DNA of 64,000 nt from JAUMBM01 sp964441755 (GCA_964441755.1 CAYTVG010000009.1:123420-187419), one strand, 5' to 3'. Shown: positions 57,225-64,000, counted from the stretch's first letter. The notes: generated by a model not told the origin, from the sequence alone. A program made the numbers and translations.

Positions 57225-57265
57225 TTGTTTTTTTCTGGTTGTTCTTAGACTCTAAAAATTGACAA

Positions 57266-57355
57266 TCAACTGCTGTACTTGAAACAGTTACCCTCTCCAC
57301 GTTCTACAAAACCCAGCGGTGGCAGAAAATCCGTAACCGTACTTGAAACAGCCAT
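57266..57355 (-). CDS. possible 29-residue leader peptide before the NRPS
   Basis: An ATG at 57355 opens a frame of 29 codons ending in TGA at 57268-57266, 41 bp before the NRPS start. The peptide starts MAVSSTVTDFLPPLGF and ends CFKYSS. It is not an MbtH-like protein (too short, no motif). It lies across the 64-bp repeat region, so the frame could be chance. There is no supporting homology; it is listed because short frames before large biosynthetic genes can be leaders. Confidence 0.2.
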   Translation of the reverse strand: MAVSSTVTDFLPPLGFVERGEGNCFKYSS

Positions 57356-57429
57356 GCTCTCTACACCACAACTTTCATCTCAATGACCGCATCAGCCGCA
57401 AGCACACTTGAAACAGTTACTCTCTCGAC
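57277..57429. repeat. three 24-bp direct repeats at 64-65 bp spacing
   Basis: Copies start at 57277, 57341 and 57406 and share ACTTGAAACAG, then CTCTC and AC at fixed distance. Copies 1 and 3 agree at 22 of 24 bases; copies 2 and 3 at 19. Copy 3 covers the last codons of the type II thioesterase gene; copies 1 and 2 lie in the spacer before the NRPS start. Confidence 0.7.
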
Positions 57430-58142
57430 CTTACCAACCGCGACACCACCCGCTCCGCGAAGGTCGATGCCTGCTCAAACAGGAAAAAGTGGCTGCCCTC
57501 AAATCGCTCGAAGGATACTGCGCCTGTGAATTCGTGCTGCCACGCATGTACTTCCTCCTCAGTACTGTCCTCCCCTGTAGCCGAGAATACGGTCGCCGGC
57601 AGCGGCAGCTTCGCGTAGCTGCCGTCATGCGTCCATAGCTCCGTCGCCCGGAAGTCGGCCCGTATCATCGGCTCGAAAAAGGAAAATATATCGTCGTCTT
57701 TGGTGATCTCTTCTGCTATGCCGCCATAGCCCTCCAGCTTGGCTTTGAAGTCGGCATACGGCAGCCGGTGCTCAAAGGGCTCTTTGTGCGGCACCGACGG
57801 GCCCTCGCGGCCTGATAAAAATACGTGCTCCGGCAGCCGGCTGCCGGACGATACCAGCCGGTGGCACAACAGCCAGCAAAGCAGGCTGCCCATGCTGTGA
57901 CCCAGCAGGGCGTAGGGGCCGCCGGTCATCGGCCGAAGCTGCTGCCACAGGTCGTCCGTCATGGACTCCGCTGTGTCCAGCAGGGGTTCGTCGTACCGGC
58001 GGCCCCGCCCGGGCAGGCTTAGCTCCGCGAGCTCCACAAAGGGGGGGAAGTGTGCCCGCAGGGGGGAAAAGCAACCGCTGCTGCCACCCGCGTAGGGTAT
58101 ACAGATTAATTTTATTTTGACAGGTGGCTGTTGTTGTGCCAT
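57417..58142 (-). CDS. type II thioesterase (editing)
   Basis: The 241-residue protein is an alpha/beta hydrolase of the GrsT/SrfAD type, which removes misprimed or stalled acyl groups from NRPS carriers. Motifs: CIPYAGGSSGCF near the start, LSLPGRGRRYDEP, nucleophile Ser83 in GHSMGS, Asp192 in ATGEDS, and His218 in EGSHFF. Length is standard. The ATG at 58142 was chosen; the open frame upstream to 58256 runs through a strong hairpin and is not family sequence. It precedes the NRPS by 192 bp on the same strand, so it very likely serves it. Confidence 0.93.
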   Translation of the reverse strand: MAQQQPPVKIKLICIPYAGGSSGCFSPLRAHFPPFVELAELSLPGRGRRYDEPLLDTAESMTDDLWQQLRPMTGGPYALLGHSMGSLLCWLLCHRLVSSGSRLPEHVFLSGREGPSVPHKEPFEHRLPYADFKAKLEGYGGIAEEITKDDDIFSFFEPMIRADFRATELWTHDGSYAKLPLPATVFSATGEDSTEEEVHAWQHEFTGAVSFERFEGSHFFLFEQASTFAERVVSRLVRSRE

Positions 58143-58190
58143 TCGCTCGTTTTCTTTTGTCTCTGGTATGTGCCCGGCTGAGAGCATCGG

Positions 58191-58318
58191 GGTGTTTTTG
58201 CGGCTATTGCGCAAAAACACCTCAGTGGCCTTAAGCCTGCATTCAAAAATTTTCAAAGAAAATTTTTGAATGCAGGCTTAAGGGGGAAGTGTTTTGGGGC
58301 CTTGGAGCCCCAAAACAC
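58191..58318. terminator. three consecutive hairpins
   Basis: Stem 1 pairs 58191-58202 with 58210-58221; stem 2 pairs 58231-58254 with 58258-58281 (24 bp, perfect, AAA loop); stem 3 pairs 58289-58300 with 58307-58318. Stems 1 and 3 share GTGTTTT in their left arms. They fill the spacer between the microprotein stop and the thioesterase start and probably divide two transcription units. Confidence 0.8.
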
Positions 58319-58322
58319 CTCC

Positions 58323-58496
58323 CTATGCCTTTTTCTTCCGCCGCGGCCTGAACAGCACCGTCAGCACTGCTGTCACCAACGGGGTCAGCACTACCGAAAA
58401 CAACAGCAGCCCCCAGAAGCCTACCTTGGTGTCCCGACCCGCATAGGCCACCAGCAGGCACAGCCCTGCATAGGCCAGTAATAATAGCAGCTGCAT
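58323..58496 (-). CDS. 57-residue membrane microprotein
   Basis: The ATG at 58496 lies two bases after the stop codon of the gene before it (TAG-AG-ATG), suggesting coupled translation. The product has two hydrophobic segments (residues about 2-18 and 27-49) around a short polar turn (AGRDTKVGFWG), and a strongly basic tail (FRPRRKKKA). The GRxxKxGFWG turn is a pattern I associate with small Bacteroidota membrane proteins of unknown role. A larger overlapping frame (58243-58527) on the same strand lacks these features and runs into the hairpins. The function is unknown. Confidence 0.75.
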   Translation of the reverse strand: MQLLLLLAYAGLCLLVAYAGRDTKVGFWGLLLFSVVLTPLVTAVLTVLFRPRRKKKA

Positions 58497-58498
58497 CT

Positions 58499-59329
58499 CT
58501 ATTTCTTTTTGGTTCCCTTATCTGCACGACCTCCTACCAGCGACGCCTGCAGTGCCTGCAGACCGTCCATGTCGCCAGCAACCGCCAGGCGCGCCTGCTC
58601 CGGCCAGCTGTCGGGTACCGACAGGCTGAAGTTGCCGCCTGCGCTGTCCAGTATCGCCTGCAGCTGCGATGCCTCCGCTGCAGCCAGTGACCGCAGGTCA
58701 ACAATGCCGGCGGCGCGTAATGCTTCCGCTATCTTGGGGCCTATCCCTTCGATCAGTTCCAGATTCGACAGGTCCGGACCGGCGCCGGCTGCCTGCTGCC
58801 GCAGCACCAGCCGCAGATCCGTCAGTGCCGCCAGCAGTGCCTTCTTGTCGGCCGCTGCGTCCCCAGCCGCCGGCTGCAGCCCGCGCACAACCTCTATCCC
58901 CTGCTCAAATTCAGATAGATAGAATGCCCGCGATGCTTCCGGATCAAAACTCAGCAGCGTGCCTCCCTGCGCAAAGTGCTGGCTGAATACCCGGCCCAGC
59001 GCATAGGTCGAGGCAGCTCCTGCCACCGATGCTGTCAGGCCTGAAAGGACACTCCCAAAGCCCGGCAGCAGTTTCGTCACGCTCACCGTCGCCACATCCC
59101 CGACCAGGGTCGTGATCAGTGCCCGTACACGCGTCTCCCGAAACGGTGTCTCATATACCCGCGACAGGTCCCGGATCATCAGCAGTTGTATGCCGATGAT
59201 GGCTGCTGCGTCCACTACCAGCAGCGGTATCAGGCCAGCGCCCGCAGCATACAGCGTACGCCTGCGGATGATCTTTTGCGCCGAGGCGGCGCGCCCCGCT
59301 GTGCGGGACTGGTTGGTGATTGTGTGCAT
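58499..59329 (-). CDS. DUF697-type membrane protein with helix-hairpin-helix tail
   Basis: The 276-residue protein begins with a short basic region, then a DUF697-like hydrophobic domain (RRTLYAAGAGLIPLLVVDAAAI at about 22-43, GLTASVAGAASTYALGRVF further on). A linker follows, and near residues 180-245 a helix-hairpin-helix module (LIEGIGPKIAEALRAAG) of the kind found in DUF4332 and in nucleic-acid-binding proteins. The ATG at 59329 is preferred to an in-frame start at 59404. It is a paralogue of the next gene upstream, which lacks the tail. Its role is unknown; a membrane protein with a possible DNA- or protein-binding tail is unusual beside an NRPS. Confidence 0.8.
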   Translation of the reverse strand: MHTITNQSRTAGRAASAQKIIRRRTLYAAGAGLIPLLVVDAAAIIGIQLLMIRDLSRVYETPFRETRVRALITTLVGDVATVSVTKLLPGFGSVLSGLTASVAGAASTYALGRVFSQHFAQGGTLLSFDPEASRAFYLSEFEQGIEVVRGLQPAAGDAAADKKALLAALTDLRLVLRQQAAGAGPDLSNLELIEGIGPKIAEALRAAGIVDLRSLAAAEASQLQAILDSAGGNFSLSVPDSWPEQARLAVAGDMDGLQALQASLVGGRADKGTKKK

Positions 59330-59696
59330 CTTTGCTTGAGTTGATGGCAAAAAAATGGCTATCCGGATCCTGCTGCAGGATCCGGATAAACTCTGTATAC
59401 CCATGAAACATTATCCAATCATCAGGCTGTACAGCCTTCATCGTAGCTAGTAACCGCCATACTTCAGGCCGGCAAGTCTTGTGCATGCTAAATACCCCAA
59501 AACCAGACGCTCCGGTAATCAGGATGTAATACCATACACAAAACCTGACAATTCACAGTATACATGGCAATTTCATGTTTCGGTCATGGCTGGGTACCGA
59601 AATTCCGGAGATTTAGGCAGTCCCTATGCAAGAGCATACCTCACGCCAAACTATAAATTTATTGCCTGCACTGTGACCCGATTCCACGCCTGCTCC
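59330..59696. other. 367-bp spacer between the DUF697 paralogues
   Basis: No supported gene. It holds a short copy of the dispersed repeat core (59531-59548) and AT-rich sequence that may carry the promoter of the downstream DUF697 gene. Confidence 0.55.
59531..59548. repeat. dispersed intergenic repeat, partial copy C
   Basis: The core ACCATACACAAAACCTGA matches the most conserved part of copies A and B (ACCACGCACAAAACCTGA in copy B) with two differences. The flanks are only weakly similar. Confidence 0.4.
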
Positions 59697-60338
59697 TTAC
59701 TTCTTCAGCGCCGCAATCTCCTCCTTCAGCCCGGCGATCGCCTCCGCCAGCGCCTTGTTTGTCGCCAGTATCTCCTCGCGCTCCTGCTCCGCCTGCTCCT
59801 TCTTTTTGTTGCTGAAAAGGTTGCCGAAAAAGCCCTTCTTCTCTTTCTCCACACCCTCTTCTACATCCTGTACGTCTTTCACCAGCAGCCGCCCTGCCTC
59901 AAATTCCTGCTGGAAGTATTCCCGGGAGGCTACCGGATCGAAGTTCAGCAGCGTGCCTCCCTGGTCAAAGTGCTGGGTGAATACCTTGCCCAAAGCGTAG
60001 GTCGAGGCTGCGCCTACCGTCGCTGCCGTCAGACCGCCGATGGCTGTGCCTACTACCGGGATGGCCTTGATAACGCCGGCTGTGCCCACCGTACCCACCA
60101 GCGAGCCGATGATCGACTTTACCAGGTTTTCCTTGAACTCAACCCCGTACACCTGTGAGATGGAACGGACCATTGTTATCTGGATTCCCAGCAGCAGCGC
60201 GGCGTCTATGATCGGGAAGGGCAGCAGGCCGGCACCTGCAGCGTACAAAGTCCGGCGTACCGTGATCTTGTCTGCTTCTTTCTTTAGCTCAACGGTTGAT
60301 TTGACCTCTGCGCTTGTGTTTTCAATTGTCTCACTCAT
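59697..60338 (-). CDS. DUF697-type membrane protein with coiled-coil tail
   Basis: The 213-residue protein has a polar N-terminus, then the same hydrophobic domain as its neighbour (RRTLYAAGAGLLPFPIIDAALL and GLTAATVGAASTYALGKVF), the shared block QHFDQGGTLLNFDP, and a charged C-terminal coiled coil (residues about 160-213). Over the 120-residue shared domain the two proteins are clearly paralogous. DUF697 proteins occur in membranes of many bacteria, some with GTPase partners; none is seen here. The function is unknown. Confidence 0.8.
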   Translation of the reverse strand: MSETIENTSAEVKSTVELKKEADKITVRRTLYAAGAGLLPFPIIDAALLLGIQITMVRSISQVYGVEFKENLVKSIIGSLVGTVGTAGVIKAIPVVGTAIGGLTAATVGAASTYALGKVFTQHFDQGGTLLNFDPVASREYFQQEFEAGRLLVKDVQDVEEGVEKEKKGFFGNLFSNKKKEQAEQEREEILATNKALAEAIAGLKEEIAALKK

Positions 60339-60777
60339 TGTAGTTGTGTTTATGCATTAATAATCAATTCCTTTCTTGTCATCCTGCCCAACAGCCTGAG
60401 CGCTGGTTTGCTGCCGCAACAGCACTTTACACTGCGAGTCGCCGGGGGTTGTACACAGCACTGAGGCCTGACGGCTGAAATCCACAGCACTTCGGCACGC
60501 TACCACGCACAAAACCTGAGGGTGCGAAGTATTAAAAATCTTGCTATCGGCAAGGCTGCTCCTGATCTTCAGCCTTCCAACGTACTATTAGGTGCCCCCC
60601 ACAACTACTCATCTCTAAGCTGCCTCCTCACACACATTTGCTCCAAAACCACCCGAAGATCCCTCAGCTCCTATCCGGTGCTACCGGCAAATATTTCTGA
60701 CTATCTATCCAAGACCCGGCCTCACACACGCTGCTCTCCTAATGCATCAAAAGCGATCCCCCATCTAAAATCCCTGC
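60339..60777. other. 439-bp spacer with a repeat copy
   Basis: It lies between two leftward genes. From 60435 to 60530 it carries copy B of the dispersed repeat. The rest is rich in short C/T runs. A rightward frame (60522-60833) overlaps the SPFH gene and has no recognisable features. Confidence 0.55.
60435..60530. repeat. dispersed intergenic repeat, copy B
   Basis: It matches copy A (6011-6106) over 96 bases without gaps, strongest in TCCACAGCA, GGCAC and CCACGCACAA followed by ACCTGA. The two copies are in the same orientation. Confidence 0.55.
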
Positions 60778-61605
60778 CTAGTTGCCCCCAAATATCACCG
60801 GAAGCTCTTTCGAATCCGTCCCCAAAAAGATGATTTTCGAATTCGGTGACTTCGCAAGCTCGCGCGTCGCCTCGATCCCTTTTATCTTCAGCAGGTCTAT
60901 GCCCGACAGCCGCTCGAAGCGGCGGTAGGTGCGTGCCTCTATATCGCTCCGCTCAGACTCTTTTTCCTGCCGCTCGATCAGGTAATCGTAACTCAGCATG
61001 TCCTGCTCCCGGACCAGCTTGTCCGCTATCGCCCGCTCAACAACGCTGTCAAGCTTTATATTCCGTACGATCAGGTCTATCGTCCGCACAGGGTAGTATG
61101 CGTCCACCTGCGAGCGAACCTGCGACAGCATGTCTGCCTGTATATCATCGCGGCTCGTGTTGTACAGATCATCTACCCGGTAACGGCTCACCACATCCCG
61201 CGTCGCCGCAGCAATGTGCGGTATCAGCACCTTCTCAGCGTAGTCATCCCCTACCAGCTGGTGCAGCGCTCCCAGCGAATCCGCCAGCGGACGGTAGCGG
61301 TACGACAGCTCAGCGTTTACCCGAAGACCGTCACTCGTCAGCGCGTCTATCGTATCCTGACCGCTGAGAACCCGGTTGTCGTAGACCGTCATCTCATTCC
61401 ACGGCGAAATCAGTACAACCCCCTCGCCCCAGGTACGGTCAAGTACCGTACCCTCGCCCAGATTCCTGAACAGCACCCCCTTGTGGCCTGCAGGTATCTG
61501 TACAACCATTGAGTCCCAGAAGGCCAGAAACAGTACCGCTACCACCATCAGCAGTATCAGTATTTCCATCAGGTAGGATCGCCTTTCATTGGTCTCTTCT
61601 GACAT
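60778..61605 (-). CDS. SPFH/prohibitin-like membrane protein
   Basis: The 275-residue protein has one N-terminal membrane segment (residues about 13-32) followed directly by an SPFH (band 7) domain: VQIPAGHKGVLFRN, then SWGEGVVLISPW-like and VYDNRVLSGQDTIDALTSDGLRVNAELSYRY, and a helical C-terminal half ending near IFGGN. SPFH proteins assemble into rings or microdomains that organise membrane complexes or regulate proteases. It lies 228 bp from the exporter gene on the same strand. Whether it helps place the exporter or the NRPS at the membrane is inference. Confidence 0.85.
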   Translation of the reverse strand: MSEETNERRSYLMEILILLMVVAVLFLAFWDSMVVQIPAGHKGVLFRNLGEGTVLDRTWGEGVVLISPWNEMTVYDNRVLSGQDTIDALTSDGLRVNAELSYRYRPLADSLGALHQLVGDDYAEKVLIPHIAAATRDVVSRYRVDDLYNTSRDDIQADMLSQVRSQVDAYYPVRTIDLIVRNIKLDSVVERAIADKLVREQDMLSYDYLIERQEKESERSDIEARTYRRFERLSGIDLLKIKGIEATRELAKSPNSKIIFLGTDSKELPVIFGGN

Positions 61606-61833
61606 AATTATTTCTTATTCCTCTGATAAACAATTATCTAAATCATTATCACCACGACTAACAGGCCGGGTGCAAATCAGACTGTCGCATATTTTCAGCT
61701 CTTTCGCCAGTAGTCAGTAAGCGTTCCGGACATAAAGCTTAAATCATCCGCCGCATAAGCTGTTTTTCCACAGAAGCATCAGCAAATCATCTCTCTCAGG
61801 CTCCAGGCACACAGCTCCTGTCACCCCCCCGCC

Positions 61834-63534
61834 TCAGCTATTTTTCCCCAGCGACATCAGCGCCGCAACCTCCTCCCGACCCAGCTCCCGAAGCTGCCCA
61901 TCCCGGAAATTCAGCAGCCGGTCGGGTACCAGCCAGTACTGCTGGTCGTGCGATACCACGAAAATCGTCTTGCCACGACCCTTTAGCTCCGGCAGCAGTT
62001 CGTAGTAAAACTGGTCCCTGAACTCAGGGTCCAGGTCTGCAGCTACCTCGTCATAGATGTAGATCTCTTTATCCTCCAGCAGACTCGTCACCAGCGCCAG
62101 CCGCTTCTTCTGTCCGCTCGACAGCCGCGTCGTGCTGAACGCTCCGGCTGCATACCTGACCTTTTCCCCCGATAGTCCCATCGACTGCAGCAACGCATTC
62201 ACCCGATCCTCCTCCGCAGCCGTCTCCAGCCCGTAGACCCGGTCAAACAGGTGGTAATCGCTGAAAATGATGCTGTACAGGTTCTGGTACTGCTGGTAGT
62301 TTGACCAGTCAACCACCCTACCTCCTCCGCTGCCCCCGTCTACCACAATGCGACCCCCGGTTGGCTTGTACAGGCCCGCCAGCAGGTGCATAAAAGTCGA
62401 CTTGCCCGAGCCGTTACCGCCCGTGATGAAAATCAGCTCTCCTTTGCTCACCCGCAGGTCCAGCGGACCCAGCTGAAAACTGTTCCCGTTACCGCCCTCA
62501 TACTGATAACTCACCCCTTCCAGCAGCAGACCCGAGCGGTACGAAAGCTGTTGGTAGTTGCGCTCGTCATCCGTAGAAAGCCGGTCTGCCCCCTCCCGCT
62601 TCAGCTGCTCCTCCAGCTGGTCTTCCAGCGTCAGCAGATTGCCCGCAGCATTTTCGGCATTTGAAAAAGAGGAAATCGAGAAGATGATCCCTTCCAGCGG
62701 ACCCGTGATAAACAGCAGGGCCGTCACTACCTTGGTGATCGATTCTGCATGCTCCGAATGAAACTTGGGCAGCACAAACAGCACTACCCCCAGCATGATG
62801 TAGAAGAAAACCTGTGTGAATATCAGCAGCAGATTGTACTGCTGACTCGTAGCTATGCGGTAGTCGCGCATCGAATTATTGACCGACTCATAAGCCGAAA
62901 ACACATCCTCGTTCTTGCGACGGTTGATCCGTATCTCCTTAAAACCCCGCAGAATGTGATTCAGTCGCTCGTAAAACACGGTCTCCTTGACCGACAGCGT
63001 CTGCCACATCTCCCTGAACTTACCGGCATACGCCAGGTAGTACGACAGACCCATCCCCAGGCCTGCCACGATCAGTACAAATGATCCCAAGGATACCCAG
63101 GCAACATACAAGAGCGTAAACAATACCATCACACTCGACTGCACACTGTTGATCAGCGTAGTCGTCACATTCGAAATAATCGTCGCATCCTGGCTGATGC
63201 GCGCATAGATCGTCGCAGCACCATATTTCTCCAGCGTCGGAAGCTCCGTATGCCGCACCTTGTCCGCCAGCCGGTGGCGGATCCGGTTGATCACACCCTC
63301 CACGATCTCCGACGAGCGATCCAGCGTGTATTTTTTTGAATAAAAAAACACCGCCGCCAGCAGCACGTACATAAGCGTATAGCGCCAGTTCACCGCACGA
63401 TCAGCTACCGTCTCCGCAGCACCATTGATCACTGCCACCAGACTCGCGTTGGATATACCCGACAGCAGGCCGAACACCATCAGCCAGTGTGAGGGGCCTG
63501 TTACTTCCCGCCTGAGTAATTTGACTAGTTGCAA
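61834..63534 (-). CDS. cyclic-peptide-type ABC exporter
   Basis: The 566-residue protein fuses a six-helix membrane domain (residues 1 to about 330) with an ATPase domain, as in the SyrD/PvdE family that exports non-ribosomal peptides. Motifs: Walker A TGGNGSGKST near residue 370, signature RLSSGQKKRLAL near 470, Walker B with the acidic pair in IYIYDEVAADLDP near 493, and the switch His in VVSHDQQYW near 525. The apparent start codon is TTG at 63534, and the next ATG would remove 17 residues of the typical N-terminus. Two copies would form a full exporter. It is the best candidate to export the NRPS product. Confidence 0.9.
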   Translation of the reverse strand: MQLVKLLRREVTGPSHWLMVFGLLSGISNASLVAVINGAAETVADRAVNWRYTLMYVLLAAVFFYSKKYTLDRSSEIVEGVINRIRHRLADKVRHTELPTLEKYGAATIYARISQDATIISNVTTTLINSVQSSVMVLFTLLYVAWVSLGSFVLIVAGLGMGLSYYLAYAGKFREMWQTLSVKETVFYERLNHILRGFKEIRINRRKNEDVFSAYESVNNSMRDYRIATSQQYNLLLIFTQVFFYIMLGVVLFVLPKFHSEHAESITKVVTALLFITGPLEGIIFSISSFSNAENAAGNLLTLEDQLEEQLKREGADRLSTDDERNYQQLSYRSGLLLEGVSYQYEGGNGNSFQLGPLDLRVSKGELIFITGGNGSGKSTFMHLLAGLYKPTGGRIVVDGGSGGGRVVDWSNYQQYQNLYSIIFSDYHLFDRVYGLETAAEEDRVNALLQSMGLSGEKVRYAAGAFSTTRLSSGQKKRLALVTSLLEDKEIYIYDEVAADLDPEFRDQFYYELLPELKGRGKTIFVVSHDQQYWLVPDRLLNFRDGQLRELGREEVAALMSLGKNS

Positions 63535-63856
63535 AAATTAACCTTTTGTTGCACAGCATTTTAATCACGGATCACCCTAACAAAAACTCAATCCGTCGAT
63601 TAGAAGTGACCTGCTGCCCACACCGCAGCAGCAGCATGAGACGCAAGCCATGAACGCAACAAAACTAATATACCTCCAAAGGACTGGCAATACCATGTTT
63701 ATAGTATACTCGCATAATATCTATGTGCGTCACACTGTCAAATTTTGGGTATGGCATACTTCGCGCAGTTAAGTTTTGGGCATGGGAAGTTGCCCAAATC
63801 TCCTGGATTTCAGCAATCCGGCTGTAGTGTTATGTACAATAACTGAAAGTAAAAGC
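63535..63856. other. 322-bp spacer between the exporter and a transposase tail
   Basis: It has no supported gene. It contains two 20-base direct repeats and an inverted repeat that may belong to the end of an insertion sequence (listed separately). Confidence 0.55.
63737..63798. repeat. direct and inverted repeats near a transposase 3' end
   Basis: Two similar 20-base units lie at 63737-63756 and 63768-63787 (common core TTTTGGG, then ATGG). The second overlaps a hairpin formed by TTTGGGCA and TGCCCAAA (63776-63799). The stretch 63755-63787 also resembles part of dispersed repeat copy A (6004-6036). These may be transposase-binding ends of an insertion sequence. Confidence 0.4.
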
Positions 63857-64000
63857 TTAGCCTACCTGAAAGGAGATCTTTTCTCCATCAAGAATCTTGA
63901 TGAAGTTCTGGAAGACACTCATGGAGTGCTTTCTGAGCGTTGAGTAGAAAGATTGTATTCGTGCGTAATGCTGAGCACCCTTGAAAGTTTGAAAATTGGT
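63857..64000 (-). CDS. C-terminal end of a probable transposase
   Basis: The frame is open from the window edge to a TAA at 63859-63857, giving 47 residues. The sequence HYARIQSFYSTLRKHSMSVF followed by a short helix resembles C-termini of IS66-like or related DDE transposases, in which a conserved Arg-Ile-x-Ser helix precedes the end. The family call is weak because the catalytic part lies outside the window. The downstream repeats support a mobile element. Confidence 0.4.
   Translation of the reverse strand, partial: TNFQTFKGAQHYARIQSFYSTLRKHSMSVFQNFIKILDGEKISFQVG

Noticed and set aside
57277..57429. CRISPR-like reading of the three spaced direct repeats
   Set aside because: Only three imperfect copies, one within a coding gene, spacers of about 40 bp with partial similarity, and no cas genes.
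57225..58142. MbtH-like helper gene near the NRPS
   Set aside because: No frame of about 70 residues with the conserved Trp/Pro pattern was found here or elsewhere in the window.
58243..58527. Leftward 94-codon frame overlapping the microprotein
   Set aside because: It runs through the hairpins and overlaps the DUF697 gene end, whereas the other frame gives a clear membrane microprotein.
60522..60833. Rightward 103-codon frame rich in Ser, Pro and Leu
   Set aside because: It overlaps the SPFH gene antisense, has no motif, and its composition matches C/T-rich non-coding sequence.

Overview
The window looks like chromosomal DNA from a member of the Bacteroidota, most plausibly a Saprospiria-type marine or filamentous lineage, though the exact taxon is an inference. 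The signs are promoter -7 elements of the TAnnTTTG type, weak or absent Shine-Dalgarno sequences, an Mrp variant without the CxxC motif near its C-terminus, and sensor kinases with periplasmic propellers. Base composition is moderately GC-rich. No rRNA, tRNA or CRISPR array was seen.

Positions 1 to about 13,000 are ordinary housekeeping sequence: the end of an Mrp-type Fe-S carrier and a NifU-like scaffold, a small secreted protein, an M20 dipeptidase, rmuC, a helical protein of unknown function, a secreted metallophosphoesterase-like protein, a DUF4956 membrane protein, a Rieske oxygenase, pruA and fhs. Genes are often separated by long, near-perfect hairpins, sometimes two or three in a row. 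Positions 12,968 to 18,904 hold a leftward two-component locus: a propeller sensor whose kinase half has lost its phospho-acceptor histidine, a 4-nt overlapping paralogue with an intact kinase half but a shortened propeller, and a NarL-type response regulator.

Positions 19,281 to 57,224 are one uninterrupted reading frame of 12,647 codons: an eleven-module non-ribosomal peptide synthetase (NRPS) with a starter condensation domain, eleven adenylation domains, one epimerase after module 4 and a terminal thioesterase. Reading the specificity pockets by eye gives a tentative product: [Glu/Gln-like]-X-Asn-D-X-X-Pro?-Val-Tyr-Gly-Gly-Pro?, where positions 2 and 5 use the same unassigned pocket. The epimerase carries an insertion of about 190 residues made of degenerate five-residue repeats. 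Modules 6 and 11 share a 530-bp tract with no difference.

Upstream of the synthetase on the same strand lie a stand-alone type II thioesterase, a 57-residue membrane microprotein, two paralogous DUF697-type membrane proteins (one with a helix-hairpin-helix tail), an SPFH/prohibitin-like membrane protein and a cyclic-peptide-type ABC exporter. A simple model is synthesis by the giant enzyme, proofreading by the type II thioesterase, export by the ABC protein, and a membrane-associated set (SPFH, DUF697, microprotein) of unknown role. The neighbouring kinase pair may regulate the locus. No MbtH-like protein or phosphopantetheinyl transferase is visible. The right edge holds the tail of a probable transposase, and a short dispersed repeat occurs in several intergenic spacers.
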